This document shows positions 27,745 to 36,578 of a DNA stretch of 64,000 nt, one piece after another; position 1 is the stretch's first letter, and every line of letters begins with the position of its first letter. The stretch spans positions 4,960,001 to 5,024,000 of the forward strand of contig NZ_AP022610.1 of the NCBI RefSeq assembly GCF_010729665.1, written 5' to 3'. A model generated the notes under the pieces. It was not told where the DNA came from. It did not search any database and saw only the letters and a list, made by a program, of their open reading frames with translations. The stretch comes from Mycolicibacterium madagascariense. Its GTDB lineage: Bacteria; Actinomycetota; Actinomycetes; Mycobacteriales; Mycobacteriaceae. The position numbers and the translations under genes are program-made.

Positions 27745-28940
27745 TAGGGCTTCCCCCCGTCGTGCTGGGTCGCCGTGCCCGGCGGGATCTTGAACGGATC
27801 GGCGGCCTGTCCGGACAGATTCGCCATTGCCCCGGTGAGGAAGTCGGGCGGGTTGACGACCTCGTCGAGGTGCTTCATGTTCGGGTCGAGGCCCTTGGAG
27901 GTGGTGAACACCGACTCACCCGTGCGGCGCACCGTGAGGTCGAACGTCACGAACACGTTGAGGTAGTCACCGCGCACCGCGTTGCGCAGGTACTTGTAGT
28001 GGAACGGGAACGTCGGGAGGAACTCGAGGTCCTTGATGAAGTCGTCGGCATTGTCGTTGAGCGCCTTGATGACTGGATACAGGTCCTTGAAGTCGGCCGC
28101 GAAGTCGTCCTTGATGCCCGAGAGCACGTGGGCACCCACGTTGGCGAAGGTCCGCAGGGCGGTGAACGCGTCGACGATGTTGGTGCGGTTGTCGTTGAGC
28201 ACCTTGAGCGCGGCGGGCAGGCTGTCCAGCGCGCGCCCGAGGCTGTCCTTGCTCTTGGCCAGGATTCCGGCGAAGCGGTTCAGCCCGTCGAGAGCGGAGA
28301 TGATGTCACCGGTCTGCTGCTCGAGGGACGTGGTCAGCTCGGCCAGCCGCGGGATGAGGTCGGCGAACTGTCCGGAGCGGCCGGCGACGGCCGCGAACGT
28401 CTCGTCGGTGATGTCTTGCAGCGCACCGAGATTGCCCTTGTTGACCACGACACCGAGGGACGACAGCACTTCCTCGGTGGTGGGATAGCGACCGGCCCGC
28501 TCGAGGGGGATGTTCGAACCGTCGCGCAGCCTGCCGTCGGGCGGTTGGTCCACCGGCGGCGCGAGGTCGATGTGCTGTGACCCCAGCAGCGAGGTCTGGG
28601 CGACCTTCGCGGTCGCGTTGGCGGGCAGGTCGACGCTGCCGTTCAACGACACCTTGACCGCCGCATAAAAGCTGCCGTCGGGCTTCTGCCGGGCCTCCAC
28701 GCCGGACACGCTGCCGACGGTGACGTCGTCGACCATGACCGGCGAGTTCTGCGGCAGCGTCGCGACGTCGGGCAGCTCGACGGTGACGGTGTAGGAACCG
28801 CTGCCGTGCCCCTCGGTGCCCGGCATGTCCAGTGAGTTGAGGCCACCGAAGGCGCAGCCGGCCAGCAGCACCGCGCCGGAGCCGATGACCACGGAGTTGC
28901 GACCGAGGCGTAACGCCGTGCGCGACAACGATTTCGGCAT
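27744..28940 (-). CDS. mce4E: Mce4E lipoprotein (LprN), sterol importer subunit
   Basis: 398 residues. A lipoprotein signal with lipobox LAGC (VVIGSGAVLLAGCAFGG) is typical of the fifth Mce protein of each operon. The Mce domain has YTVTVELPDVATLPQNSPVM and VDDVTVGSVSGVEARQ, and the long helical needle follows with a C-terminal FTTSKGLDPNMKHLDEVVNP. It would be lipidated at the outer face of the plasma membrane and take part in the Mce4 channel for sterol uptake. The ATG overlaps the mce4D stop by one base. Confidence 0.96.
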   Translation of the reverse strand: MPKSLSRTALRLGRNSVVIGSGAVLLAGCAFGGLNSLDMPGTEGHGSGSYTVTVELPDVATLPQNSPVMVDDVTVGSVSGVEARQKPDGSFYAAVKVSLNGSVDLPANATAKVAQTSLLGSQHIDLAPPVDQPPDGRLRDGSNIPLERAGRYPTTEEVLSSLGVVVNKGNLGALQDITDETFAAVAGRSGQFADLIPRLAELTTSLEQQTGDIISALDGLNRFAGILAKSKDSLGRALDSLPAALKVLNDNRTNIVDAFTALRTFANVGAHVLSGIKDDFAADFKDLYPVIKALNDNADDFIKDLEFLPTFPFHYKYLRNAVRGDYLNVFVTFDLTVRRTGESVFTTSKGLDPNMKHLDEVVNPPDFLTGAMANLSGQAADPFKIPPGTATQHDGGKP

Positions 28941-30400
28941 CAGTTACCTCCCGACTCGGCAGGCAGTGGCGCGGCCGGCGGCGGGGCGGCGGCTGGCGGG
29001 CCGGCGGCGGGGCCCGGGTCCGGCGCGGGTCCCGGCAACGGTCCGGCACCGTCGGGCGGGGTGCTGTACCCCATCTGCGGCGCACCCGCCTGCGACACCT
29101 GACCCGGTATCGGGGGCGGCGGCAGCAGCAGGTCACTGATCCGACCGTCGGGTCCGATGGTCGGCGGCGTCACGCCGGGCGCGGGCTGCCACTGCAGGTA
29201 CGGCACGGGCGTCTGGGCCTTCGCCTCGGTCGCGGGGGTGTCGTAGATGATCTGGCCCTTGTACGCCGTGATGCTGTTGATCGGATGGAACAGGATGGGC
29301 GGGTAGTTCACGGCAAGGCGCTTGAACACCGGGCCCATCCGCTCGCGGCAGATCTCCGCGCGCTTGTAGTTGTCCGGTGACGCGCCGACGTCGAACGTGC
29401 CGCCGCAGATGAACTGCACCGGGTTGGCGAAGTTGGGCAGCGACAGCAGGCCGCCGACGGTGCCCTGCGCGGGGTTGTAGATGTTGTAGAAGTTCGCCAG
29501 CCCATTCGGCGTGATGTGCAGGATCTGCTCGATGTCGTCGCTGTGCTCGGTCAGGATGTTGGTGAAGTCGGTGAGCTTGCCGATCTGGGCGATAAGGGCC
29601 TGATTGTTCTGGTTCAGGAAACCCCTGACGTCGACGAGCGCCTGATTCAGCGCGCCCAGCGTCTGGTCGAGGTCCTTGCCGCTGTCGGCGAGCACCTGCG
29701 ACACCGAGGCGACGTGGTTGGTGAACTGCACGATCTGCTCGTTGCTGTTGGACAGTGCGTTGACGAGCACCTGCAGGTTGCGCACCGTGCCGAACAGGTC
29801 GGCGCGGGAATCGCCGAGGCGGCCCGCCGTCTGGGACAGTTCGCGCAGCGCATTGCGGAACGAGTCGCCGTTGCCGTCGAACGTGTCGGCCGCCTGGTTG
29901 ACGAAGGCGGCCAGCGGACCCTGCAGGTCGCCCTGCTGAGGACCGAGCGACGCACTCAGTTCGGTCAGCTGCTTCTTGACGTCGTCCCACTCGACGGGCA
30001 CGCCGGTGCGGTCGAGGCCGATCTGGGCGCCGTCGGCCATCACCGGGCCGTTGGTGTAGGCCGGGGTGAACTGAATGAACCTGGCCGACACCAGGTTTGG
30101 CGCGATGATGATCGCGCGGGCGTCGGCGGGCAGCTTGACCCCGCTGTCGACGTCCATCGTGACCTTGACGTCCTCCGCCCGCGGTTCGATGGAGCGGATC
30201 TTGCCGACCGGCACGCCGACCACCCGGATGTCGTCACCCGGGTAGAGGCCCACCGTGGACGGGAAGTACGCGGTGACCTGGTGGCTCTTGGCCTGCGGCC
30301 ACACCAGGTACGCGCCACCCAGCAGCCCGACCACCAGCATCGCGATGACGGCGATGCGCAGCACCCGGGGGGTCGACGACGGCGAACTGTGTTGGCTCAT
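28940..30400 (-). CDS. mce4D: Mce4D, sterol importer subunit
   Basis: 486 residues. An N-terminal helix (VLRIAVIAMLVVGLLGGAYL), the Mce domain (HQVTAYFPSTVGLYPGDDIR, VVGVPVGKIRSIEPR), a helical region (about 150-330) and a conserved Cys-containing segment (FICGGTFDVGASPDNYKRA, EICRERMGPVFKRLAVN). The last 90 residues are Pro/Ala-rich. It is one of the six periplasmic Mce subunits for sterol import. The ATG overlaps the mce4C stop by four bases, indicating coupled translation. Confidence 0.96.
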   Translation of the reverse strand: MSQHSSPSSTPRVLRIAVIAMLVVGLLGGAYLVWPQAKSHQVTAYFPSTVGLYPGDDIRVVGVPVGKIRSIEPRAEDVKVTMDVDSGVKLPADARAIIIAPNLVSARFIQFTPAYTNGPVMADGAQIGLDRTGVPVEWDDVKKQLTELSASLGPQQGDLQGPLAAFVNQAADTFDGNGDSFRNALRELSQTAGRLGDSRADLFGTVRNLQVLVNALSNSNEQIVQFTNHVASVSQVLADSGKDLDQTLGALNQALVDVRGFLNQNNQALIAQIGKLTDFTNILTEHSDDIEQILHITPNGLANFYNIYNPAQGTVGGLLSLPNFANPVQFICGGTFDVGASPDNYKRAEICRERMGPVFKRLAVNYPPILFHPINSITAYKGQIIYDTPATEAKAQTPVPYLQWQPAPGVTPPTIGPDGRISDLLLPPPPIPGQVSQAGAPQMGYSTPPDGAGPLPGPAPDPGPAAGPPAAAPPPAAPLPAESGGN

Positions 30401-31455
30401 GGCGACTTCGGCCTAATGATCAGGCGCTCGGAGATGAACCCGCGCAGATAGTCGGCGAGGCTGTCCGGCAGCTTGCCCGGCTGGAAGTACGTGTCCAACA
30501 GCACTTCCGACAGCGTCGCGGGTGGCAGTCCGTAGAGGTTGATCTGGAAGCCGGGACCCGATCCGACGACCTCGCCGAGGGCCGTCGCGTAGGGCGGCAG
30601 GCGCTTGAGCGCCTCGCCGATGTGGTCGCGGCGCGCCAGCAGGTCGTCCAGGACCGCATTCAGCTTCTGCAGGGCCGGGTTGAACTCGCGCTTGTTGTCG
30701 GCCACGAAGCCCGAGAGCTGTTGGGAGACACCCTGAATCCCACCGATGAGCTCGCTGAGCGCCTGCCGCCGCTCGTCGAGTGCGGCGAACAGCTCGTTGC
30801 CGTCGGTGATCAGCTGGTTGACCTGACCGGCCCGCTGGGCGAGGGTGTCGGACACCTTCTTGGCATGGGCGAGCAGCTGTTCGAGCGCTTCGTCGCGCTT
30901 GTTCAGGCTGCGCGACAGACCCGCCACGCCGTCCAGGGCGCCGCGCAGCTCGGGCGTCGCGTCGTGCAGCGTGTCGGTCAGCGTCTGCAGCGCCTGCTCG
31001 AACCTCGGCTTGTCCAGCTCGCCGGCGTTCTCGCCGAGATCCTGCAGCGCGGTGTTGAGGGTGTACGGAGTCGTGGTGCGGCCCAAGGGAATCACCGTCG
31101 AGCTGCCCGCGCCCTTCGGAGCCACCGACAGCGACTTCTGCCCCAGCACGGTGTCGGTCTTGATCGACACCAGCGACTGGTCGCCGACGCGCACCTTGCG
31201 ATCGACGGTGAAGTTCACCTTGGCCGAAGCGCCGGCCAATTCGATCGAGGACACCTTGCCGACCTTGATGCCCGACACGCTGACGTCGCTGCCGGGGGTG
31301 ATGCCACCCGCGTCGGTGAAGTACGCGACGTAGTTCTTGCCCTGCGGCCAGAACGGCAGACCGGTGTAGCCGAACGACACCAGCACGAGGCACGTGACCA
31401 GGGCGATGCCGAAGATTCCGGTGCGGACGGGATTGCCTTCGCCGGGTTTAGCCAT
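30397..31455 (-). CDS. mce4C: Mce4C, sterol importer subunit
   Basis: 352 residues from the ATG at 31455; the frame is open further upstream inside mce4B, but this start gives the usual short N-terminus before the membrane helix (RTGIFGIALVTCLVLVSFGY). The Mce domain has NYVAYFTDAGGITPGSDVSV and SGIKVGKVSSIELAG. The helical needle follows, with a C-terminal NLYGLPPATLSEVLLDTYFQ. It overlaps the end of mce4B by eight bases and mce4D by four. It is a subunit of the Mce4 sterol transporter. Confidence 0.96.
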   Translation of the reverse strand: MAKPGEGNPVRTGIFGIALVTCLVLVSFGYTGLPFWPQGKNYVAYFTDAGGITPGSDVSVSGIKVGKVSSIELAGASAKVNFTVDRKVRVGDQSLVSIKTDTVLGQKSLSVAPKGAGSSTVIPLGRTTTPYTLNTALQDLGENAGELDKPRFEQALQTLTDTLHDATPELRGALDGVAGLSRSLNKRDEALEQLLAHAKKVSDTLAQRAGQVNQLITDGNELFAALDERRQALSELIGGIQGVSQQLSGFVADNKREFNPALQKLNAVLDDLLARRDHIGEALKRLPPYATALGEVVGSGPGFQINLYGLPPATLSEVLLDTYFQPGKLPDSLADYLRGFISERLIIRPKSP

Positions 31456-32482
31456 TGTCGGAACACCTCCCCTTCGACGGATCGGGCGGCCCACCGAACG
31501 GGATCAGGATGTCACTGCCCGCCGGGCCGTTGATCTTGATCCGGATCGAGCAGTAGTAGATGTTGAAGAACGACCCGTAGGCGCCAAGGGCGTTAAGCCG
31601 CAGATAGTTCTCGGCGAGCGGCTCGATGACCTTGTTGACGTCGGCCTTGCGCTCGTCCATCCGCTGGGCGAACGGGCGGAGGTTCTCGATGACGCCCTGC
31701 ACCGGTCGGCGGCCGTGGAGCAACAGGTCGGTCAGATCGCTGGTCGCCGAGGCCAGCGGCGGGATGGCGCCCGCGATCGGGTCGCGGTTCTGGGCGAGGC
31801 CGGTGATGAGCTGCTGCAACTGGTTGACGCTGGAGTCGAACTGGGCGCCCTTGGCGTCGATCGTGCCGAGCACCGCATTGAGGTTGTTGATGGTGTCGCC
31901 GATGAGCTGGTCGCGCGCCGAGAGGTCCTGAGTGAACGACGACGTGCTGGCCAGCAGCGTGGCCAGCGAGCCGCCCTGCCCCTGCAGCAGCTCGATGATC
32001 GCGTTGCTGACCTCGTTGACCTTGTTGCCGTCGAGACCCTTGAGCACGGGACGCAGACCGCCGAGCAGCGCGTCGAGGTCCAGCGCCGGCTGCGTGTTCG
32101 ACTTCGGAATGGTCGCACCGACCGGCAGCTTGCGCAATTCGCCTGGGCCAGAAGTGATTTCGAGGTAGCGATCACCGACCAGGTTCTGGTAGCGCACCAC
32201 GGCCCGGGTGGAGGTGTAGAGCTGATAGCGGTCGTCGACGTCGAACGTCACGTCGACGGTGTTGTCGGGGTTGAGGTCGACGCCCTCCACCGAACCGACC
32301 GGCACCCCGGCGATCCGGACGTCCTGGCCCGGCTTGAGCCGCGACGCCTCGGTGAACGTGGCGTGGAACGTGCGACCCGACGCGAAGCGGAACTGGCCGA
32401 ACACCACCACCAGGCCCGCGGCCACCAGCAGCATGACGACGGTGAAGATGCTGACGTTGAGGAGCGTGCGATCGCGCTTCAT
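31448..32482 (-). CDS. mce4B: Mce4B, sterol importer subunit
   Basis: 344 residues. An N-terminal helix (LNVSIFTVVMLLVAAGLVVV), the Mce domain (RTFHATFTEASRLKPGQDVR, IAGVPVGSVEGVDL), the helical region, and a C-terminal conserved segment with YGSFFNIYYCSIRIKINGP. It is one of the six Mce proteins of the operon and probably part of the hetero-hexameric sterol channel. The ATG overlaps the mce4A stop by one base. Confidence 0.96.
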   Translation of the reverse strand: MKRDRTLLNVSIFTVVMLLVAAGLVVVFGQFRFASGRTFHATFTEASRLKPGQDVRIAGVPVGSVEGVDLNPDNTVDVTFDVDDRYQLYTSTRAVVRYQNLVGDRYLEITSGPGELRKLPVGATIPKSNTQPALDLDALLGGLRPVLKGLDGNKVNEVSNAIIELLQGQGGSLATLLASTSSFTQDLSARDQLIGDTINNLNAVLGTIDAKGAQFDSSVNQLQQLITGLAQNRDPIAGAIPPLASATSDLTDLLLHGRRPVQGVIENLRPFAQRMDERKADVNKVIEPLAENYLRLNALGAYGSFFNIYYCSIRIKINGPAGSDILIPFGGPPDPSKGRCSDNG

Positions 32483-33678
32483 CAGTAGTCATCCCTTTCC
32501 GCGTAGGCGCCGTGGAACAGGAACTGCAGCGTGGACGGAGCGTCGAACTGCAGCTCGGTGTTCGGCTGGAACGGGACGTAGGCGTTGTCGGTGACGAGGA
32601 ACGGCGTGTGGTACCACGACCCGCCGTACTGCTTGCTCGGCACGTCGGGCAGGCCCCGGCAGTTGGGCCCGCCGGACGCATTGACCATGGGCAGGCTCTC
32701 CGGGTAGGTGTACGCCGGTGCGCCGGGCAGGAAGTTCGACGCGACGAACAGGCCGGGCCGGATGCCGCCGATGATCGGGGCGAAGCGGTCGACCGCGATC
32801 GACGTGCCCTTGAGGATGCACCCGATCTCCGGTGAGTAGTCACCCGCCACCTTGAGCGGGGCCCGCAGTCGCTGGACGGCGGCGATCAGGTCCTCGGCGC
32901 CGGGCTGCAGCGTCGCGGTGCCGTTGTTGGCCAACCCGGTCGCGGCCAGCAGCGTGGCGTTCAGGTTGTCCTGCTGATCGACGAGGGTCTTGCTGATGGT
33001 GGGCAGGTTGTCGAACACCGTCACCAGATCGGGTGCGGCGTCGGCATAGACGTTGCCGACCTGGCCGGTCTGCTGGAAGACCTGCTGGAGCTCGGGCAGC
33101 TTCGGGTTGAACTTCTGCAGGAACGTGCTCAGCCCGGACAGCGACGCGCCGAGGTCGTCGCCGTTGCCGCGCAGACCTTCGCCCAGCGCACTGAGCGTGG
33201 CGTTGAGGTCGATCGGGTCGATCTTCTGCAGGGTGTCGGTGAGCGACTGGAAGAGCGTGTTGACCTCGAGTTGCACGTCGGGCGCGGCGACCTGGGTGCC
33301 CGGCCGCAGCGAGCCGCCCTCCGGTTGCTCGGGGGTCAGGAACTCCACCGACTTGGCGCCGAACACCGTGGTGCTCGCGATGCGCACCTTGGCGTTGGCG
33401 GGCACGTAGCGCAGCTCGCTGCTGTCGACCGACAGCGTCAGCTTCGCGCGGTCGCCGGCGTAGTCGATCGCCGACACCTTCCCGATCTGGATGCCGCGGT
33501 ACTTGACCTTGGCGTCGGTCTCCATCACCAGGCCGGCGCGCGGCGCGGTCACCGTGATGGTGTCGGTGGGGGTGAAGGCCGCGGTGTAGGACAGGTAGGT
33601 GAAGACGACGGCGACGAGCAGCACGGCCGCGAGGATCGCCGCGGCGATCCGCACGTGACTGCGCTTGGCGTCACCCAT
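32482..33678 (-). CDS. mce4A: Mce4A, sterol importer subunit
   Basis: 398 residues. An N-terminal helix (IAAAILAAVLLVAVVFTYLS), the Mce domain (DTITVTAPRAGLVMETDAKV, YRGIQIGKVSAIDYAG), a helical needle (about 130-270) and a C-terminal segment with AYTYPESLPMVNASGGPNCR and GGSWYHTPFLVTDN. It is the first Mce subunit after the two YrbE permeases, 12 bases downstream of yrbE4B. Mce4A is required for cholesterol import in M. tuberculosis; the same role is expected here. Confidence 0.97.
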   Translation of the reverse strand: MGDAKRSHVRIAAAILAAVLLVAVVFTYLSYTAAFTPTDTITVTAPRAGLVMETDAKVKYRGIQIGKVSAIDYAGDRAKLTLSVDSSELRYVPANAKVRIASTTVFGAKSVEFLTPEQPEGGSLRPGTQVAAPDVQLEVNTLFQSLTDTLQKIDPIDLNATLSALGEGLRGNGDDLGASLSGLSTFLQKFNPKLPELQQVFQQTGQVGNVYADAAPDLVTVFDNLPTISKTLVDQQDNLNATLLAATGLANNGTATLQPGAEDLIAAVQRLRAPLKVAGDYSPEIGCILKGTSIAVDRFAPIIGGIRPGLFVASNFLPGAPAYTYPESLPMVNASGGPNCRGLPDVPSKQYGGSWYHTPFLVTDNAYVPFQPNTELQFDAPSTLQFLFHGAYAERDDY

Positions 33679-33690
33679 CTCTCGACCCTT

Positions 33691-34533
33691 CTATCCGGAC
33701 AGGTTGAAGTTGCCCGACGCGCCGTAGACGGCCAGGGAGATGAACAGGGTGATCGTGACGACGACGATCAGCGAGGTCCGCACGGCCTGCCCGACGGCGA
33801 TGCCGACGCCGACCGGTCCGCCGGACGCGTTGTAGCCGTAGAAGGTGTGCACCAGCATCACGGCGATGGACATGACGATGGCCTGCAGGAACGACCACAG
33901 CAGATCCGTCGGCACCAGGAACGTGTTGAAGTAGTGGTCGTAGAGACCCGCGGACTGTCCGTTGATGAACACGGTGGTGAACCGCGCCGCGAAGAAGGCC
34001 GCGAGCACGGACAGGGAGTAGAGCGGGACGATCGCGATCAGGCCCGCGATGATCCGGGTCGAGACGAGGTAGGACACCGAGTGCACGGCCATCGCCTCGA
34101 CGGCGTCGATCTCCTCGGCCACGCGCATCGCGCCCAACTGTGCGGTGGTGCCCGCACCGATGGTGGCGGCCAGGGCGATGCCCGCGATGACCGGCGCGAC
34201 GATGCGGACGTTGAGGAACGCCGAGAGGAATCCGGTGAGCGCCTCGATGCCGATGTTGCCCAACGACGAATAACCCTGGACCGCGATGACGCCGCCGGAG
34301 GCCAGGGTCAGGAAGGCGGCGACGCCGACCGTGCCGCCGATCATCACCAAAGCGCCTGCGCCCATGGTCATTTCGGCGATCAGCCGGATCGTCTCGCGGC
34401 GGTACCGGGTCAGCGCGTTGGGGATGTACCGTACCGACTCCCCGTAGAACAGGGCTTGCTCGCCGATGACGTCGACGGCCTTGGGCACCCCGCGGAAGAA
34501 CCGCCGGATGCGCAGCGTGGCGTCGTAGCTCAT
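33691..34533 (-). CDS. yrbE4B: YrbE4B, MlaE-type permease
   Basis: 280 residues from the ATG at 34533 (MSYDATLRIRRFFRGVPKAV). Five or six hydrophobic helices carry the MlaE/YrbE core, including TMGAGALVMIGGTVGVAAFL and the conserved cytoplasmic loop AQLGAMRVAEEIDAVEAMAV. It pairs with YrbE4A as the membrane permease that hands sterol from the Mce tunnel to the cytoplasm, energised by the shared ATPase Mkl encoded elsewhere. Its start lies at the end of a 96-bp block of three tandem repeats, each with the same ATG and purine-rich ribosome site, so other initiation points compete upstream. Confidence 0.96.
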   Translation of the reverse strand: MSYDATLRIRRFFRGVPKAVDVIGEQALFYGESVRYIPNALTRYRRETIRLIAEMTMGAGALVMIGGTVGVAAFLTLASGGVIAVQGYSSLGNIGIEALTGFLSAFLNVRIVAPVIAGIALAATIGAGTTAQLGAMRVAEEIDAVEAMAVHSVSYLVSTRIIAGLIAIVPLYSLSVLAAFFAARFTTVFINGQSAGLYDHYFNTFLVPTDLLWSFLQAIVMSIAVMLVHTFYGYNASGGPVGVGIAVGQAVRTSLIVVVTITLFISLAVYGASGNFNLSG

Positions 34534-34626
34534 CGCGACCGTCTCTTCTTCGCCCAAGCGCTCATCGCGACCGTCTCTTCTTCGCGCAAGCGCTCATCAT
34601 GACCGTCTCTTCTTCGCGCAAGCGCT
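34531..34626 (-). repeat. Three 32-bp tandem repeats at the yrbE4A-yrbE4B junction
   Basis: Copies at 34531-34562, 34563-34594 and 34595-34626 differ by at most three bases. In the minus direction each holds an ATGAGC and a purine run GAAGAAGAGAC about 12 bases before the next ATG. The first ATG (34629) overlaps the yrbE4A stop as ATGA; the last (34533) is the yrbE4B start. Because 32 is not a multiple of three, upstream ATGs read short frames such as MSACAKKRRS. It looks like a duplicated translation-initiation region. Confidence 0.9.
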
Positions 34627-34628
34627 CA

Positions 34629-35405
34629 TCAGCGGGCCAACACTCGGACCCCGACCGCCGTCAGAATCACGTTGATGACGAACAGGCAGATGAACGCGTA
34701 GACCACGGTCTCGTTCACGGCCACGCCGACGCCCTTGGGGCCGCCCTTTACCGTCAGCCCCCGGTAGCAGCCGACGAGGCCGGCCATCAAGCCGAACAGC
34801 AGCGCCTTGAACATCGCGAGGACGAGCTCGCCGAGCCCGGTGAGGATGGTGAGCCCGTTGATGAAGGCGCCCGGGTTGACGCCCTGGAGGAAGACCGAGA
34901 AGACGTAGCCACCGGAGATGCCGATCGCACACACCAGACCGTTGAGCAGCAGCGCCACCAGCGTGGAGGCCAGCACGCGGGGCACCACCAGTCGCTGGAT
35001 CGGATCGATGCCCAGCACCCGCATCGCGTCGATCTCCTCGCGGATGGTGCGGGCACCGAGGTCGGCGCAGATCGCGGTCGCCCCGGCGCCGGCCACGACG
35101 AGCACCGTGACCACGGGGCCCAGCTGGGTGATGGTGCCGAACGCCGTACCGGCGCCGGAGAGGTCCGCCGCGCCGATCTCGCGCAGCAGGATGTTGAGCG
35201 TGAAGGCCACCAGCACGGTGAACGGGATGGCGACCAGCAGCGTCGGGATGAGCGAGACGCGCGCGATCATCCACGTCTGCTCGAGGAACTCGCGGAACTG
35301 GAACGGCCTGCGCCAGATCTTGACGAAGGTGTCCAGGGACATCTCGAAGAAGCCGCCAACGGCCCGAGCCGGAGCCGTCAGCTGTTCCTTCAACCTAGGC
35401 TCCAT
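34629..35405 (-). CDS. yrbE4A: YrbE4A, MlaE-type permease
   Basis: 258 residues. Membrane helices include LIPTLLVAIPFTVLVAFTLN and TQLGPVVTVLVVAGAGATAI; the conserved cytoplasmic loop is CADLGARTIREEIDAMRVLG. It is the first gene of the mce4 operon and forms the permease dimer with YrbE4B. The ATG is 113 bases downstream of a KstR box (35518-35531), with a second box at 35607-35620, so import is probably derepressed with the rest of sterol catabolism. Its stop codon overlaps the first ATG of the tandem repeat block. Confidence 0.96.
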   Translation of the reverse strand: MEPRLKEQLTAPARAVGGFFEMSLDTFVKIWRRPFQFREFLEQTWMIARVSLIPTLLVAIPFTVLVAFTLNILLREIGAADLSGAGTAFGTITQLGPVVTVLVVAGAGATAICADLGARTIREEIDAMRVLGIDPIQRLVVPRVLASTLVALLLNGLVCAIGISGGYVFSVFLQGVNPGAFINGLTILTGLGELVLAMFKALLFGLMAGLVGCYRGLTVKGGPKGVGVAVNETVVYAFICLFVINVILTAVGVRVLAR

Positions 35406-35517
35406 TCTCTCCGACGGGGTCGAGAAGTCTTTTGGCGAATCTTCGCCGACTCGGAGCCGCGACGCTTCCCCTACCCCGCGGTCGAGCGCTGCCCTGAGTG
35501 AGCCGGATCATATTAAC

Positions 35518-35531
35518 TAGAACGTGTTCAC
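35518..35531. promoter_or_regulatory. KstR operator candidate (TAGAACGTGTTCAC), mce4 proximal
   Basis: Matches TnnAACnnGTTnnA. It lies 113 bases upstream of yrbE4A and is the nearer of two boxes in this gap, so it probably covers the mce4 promoter. Confidence 0.85.
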
Positions 35532-35606
35532 AGTGTCAAAGAACGGAGAAATTGCCCAAGATCGACCTATCATCGCTGGTCAGAGCAGGTGTGACCAAGG
35601 TCATTC

Positions 35607-35620
35607 TGTAACGTGTTCTA
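35607..35620. promoter_or_regulatory. KstR operator candidate (TGTAACGTGTTCTA), mce4 distal
   Basis: A second full match, 76 bases further from yrbE4A and 31 bases past the hsd4A stop codon. Two boxes before one operon could give tighter repression by KstR dimers. Confidence 0.8.
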
Positions 35621-35630
35621 GTGCTCACAG

Positions 35631-35658
35631 GAGACTGACAATCGAGACTGTCAGTCTC
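35631..35658 (-). terminator. Hairpin over the hsd4A stop codon
   Basis: GAGACTGACA (35631-35640) and TGTCAGTCTC (35649-35658) pair perfectly around an eight-base loop. The hsd4A stop codon lies inside the stem. No T-run follows. Probably it ends the fdxD-hsd4A transcript, leaving mce4 to its own promoter. Confidence 0.55.
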
Positions 35659-36565
35659 GCGACGACATCAGTGCGGTGGCCGAGAATCCCAACTCGGGGT
35701 CACGATCAGCAAAGTAGTCACCAAGCGTTGACCCTAGGTTGTCGACGGCCCAGGCGTCCGAATCCGCGGTGAACTGCTTCTCGGCCGTCGGCGCCGCCAC
35801 CAACGTCACCGTCGGACCATAGACGATGAAGAGCTGGCCGTTGACGCCTTCGGCCGCGGGCGAGGACAAGAAGTGCACCAGGGTGACGACGTGCTCGGGG
35901 GACAACCCGTCGACCTGCCCCTCCGGCAGCTCGGGGGCGTCGCCGAACACGTCGGCGGTCATCGCCGTCCTGGCGCGCGGCGCGATCGCGTTGGCCCGCA
36001 CCCCGTACCGGCCGAGGCCACGCGCCGCCGTCAGCGTCAGGGACGTGATCCCCGCCTTGGCGGCGCCGTAGTTGGCCTGCCCCACCGGGCCCGCGAGACC
36101 GGCCTCCGACGAGGTGTTGACGAGGCGGCCGTAGACGGTGCCGCCATTCTGCTTGGCCTTGTCGCGCCAGTAGGTCGCGGCATTGCGGGTGAGCAGGAAG
36201 TGACCGCGCAGGTGCACCGCGATGACGGCGTCCCAATCCTCGTCGGTCATGTTGAACAGCATCCGGTCCCGGGTGATGCCCGCGTTGTTCACGACGATCG
36301 CCAGCCCGCCGAGACCGTCGGCCGTGGCGACGAGTTCGTCGGCGGTGCTGCGCGCGCTGATGTCACCGGCCACCGCGACGCCCTTGGCGCCCACGGTGGC
36401 GATCTCGTCGAGGACGTCGGACCGGTCGAGGGCCCCCGCGACGTCGTTCACGACGACCGTCGCGCCCGCACGCGCCAGGCCGATCGCCTCGGCCCGTCCC
36501 AGCCCCGCGGCCGCGCCCGTCACCACGGCCACGCGGCCGCTCAAATCCGTCGATGCAGTGCTCAC
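35651..36565 (-). CDS. hsd4A: Hsd4A-type SDR, side-chain 3-hydroxyacyl-CoA / 17-beta-hydroxysteroid dehydrogenase
   Basis: 304 residues from a GTG. Cofactor loop VVTGAAAGLGRAEA, NNAG, Ser in NTSSEAGLAGPVGQ and catalytic YGAAK are intact; the C-terminal tail (GPTVTLVAAPTAEKQFTADS) is typical of the MFE-2-like subfamily. Homologues oxidise the 3-hydroxyacyl-CoA of the sterol side chain and also 17-beta-hydroxysteroids. It follows fdxD by 13 bases and both are read from the KstR-box promoter at 36846. The stop codon sits in a hairpin before mce4. It fits Rv3502c. Confidence 0.92.
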   Translation of the reverse strand: MSTASTDLSGRVAVVTGAAAGLGRAEAIGLARAGATVVVNDVAGALDRSDVLDEIATVGAKGVAVAGDISARSTADELVATADGLGGLAIVVNNAGITRDRMLFNMTDEDWDAVIAVHLRGHFLLTRNAATYWRDKAKQNGGTVYGRLVNTSSEAGLAGPVGQANYGAAKAGITSLTLTAARGLGRYGVRANAIAPRARTAMTADVFGDAPELPEGQVDGLSPEHVVTLVHFLSSPAAEGVNGQLFIVYGPTVTLVAAPTAEKQFTADSDAWAVDNLGSTLGDYFADRDPELGFSATALMSSRD

Positions 36566-36578
36566 TTTACGAATACCT

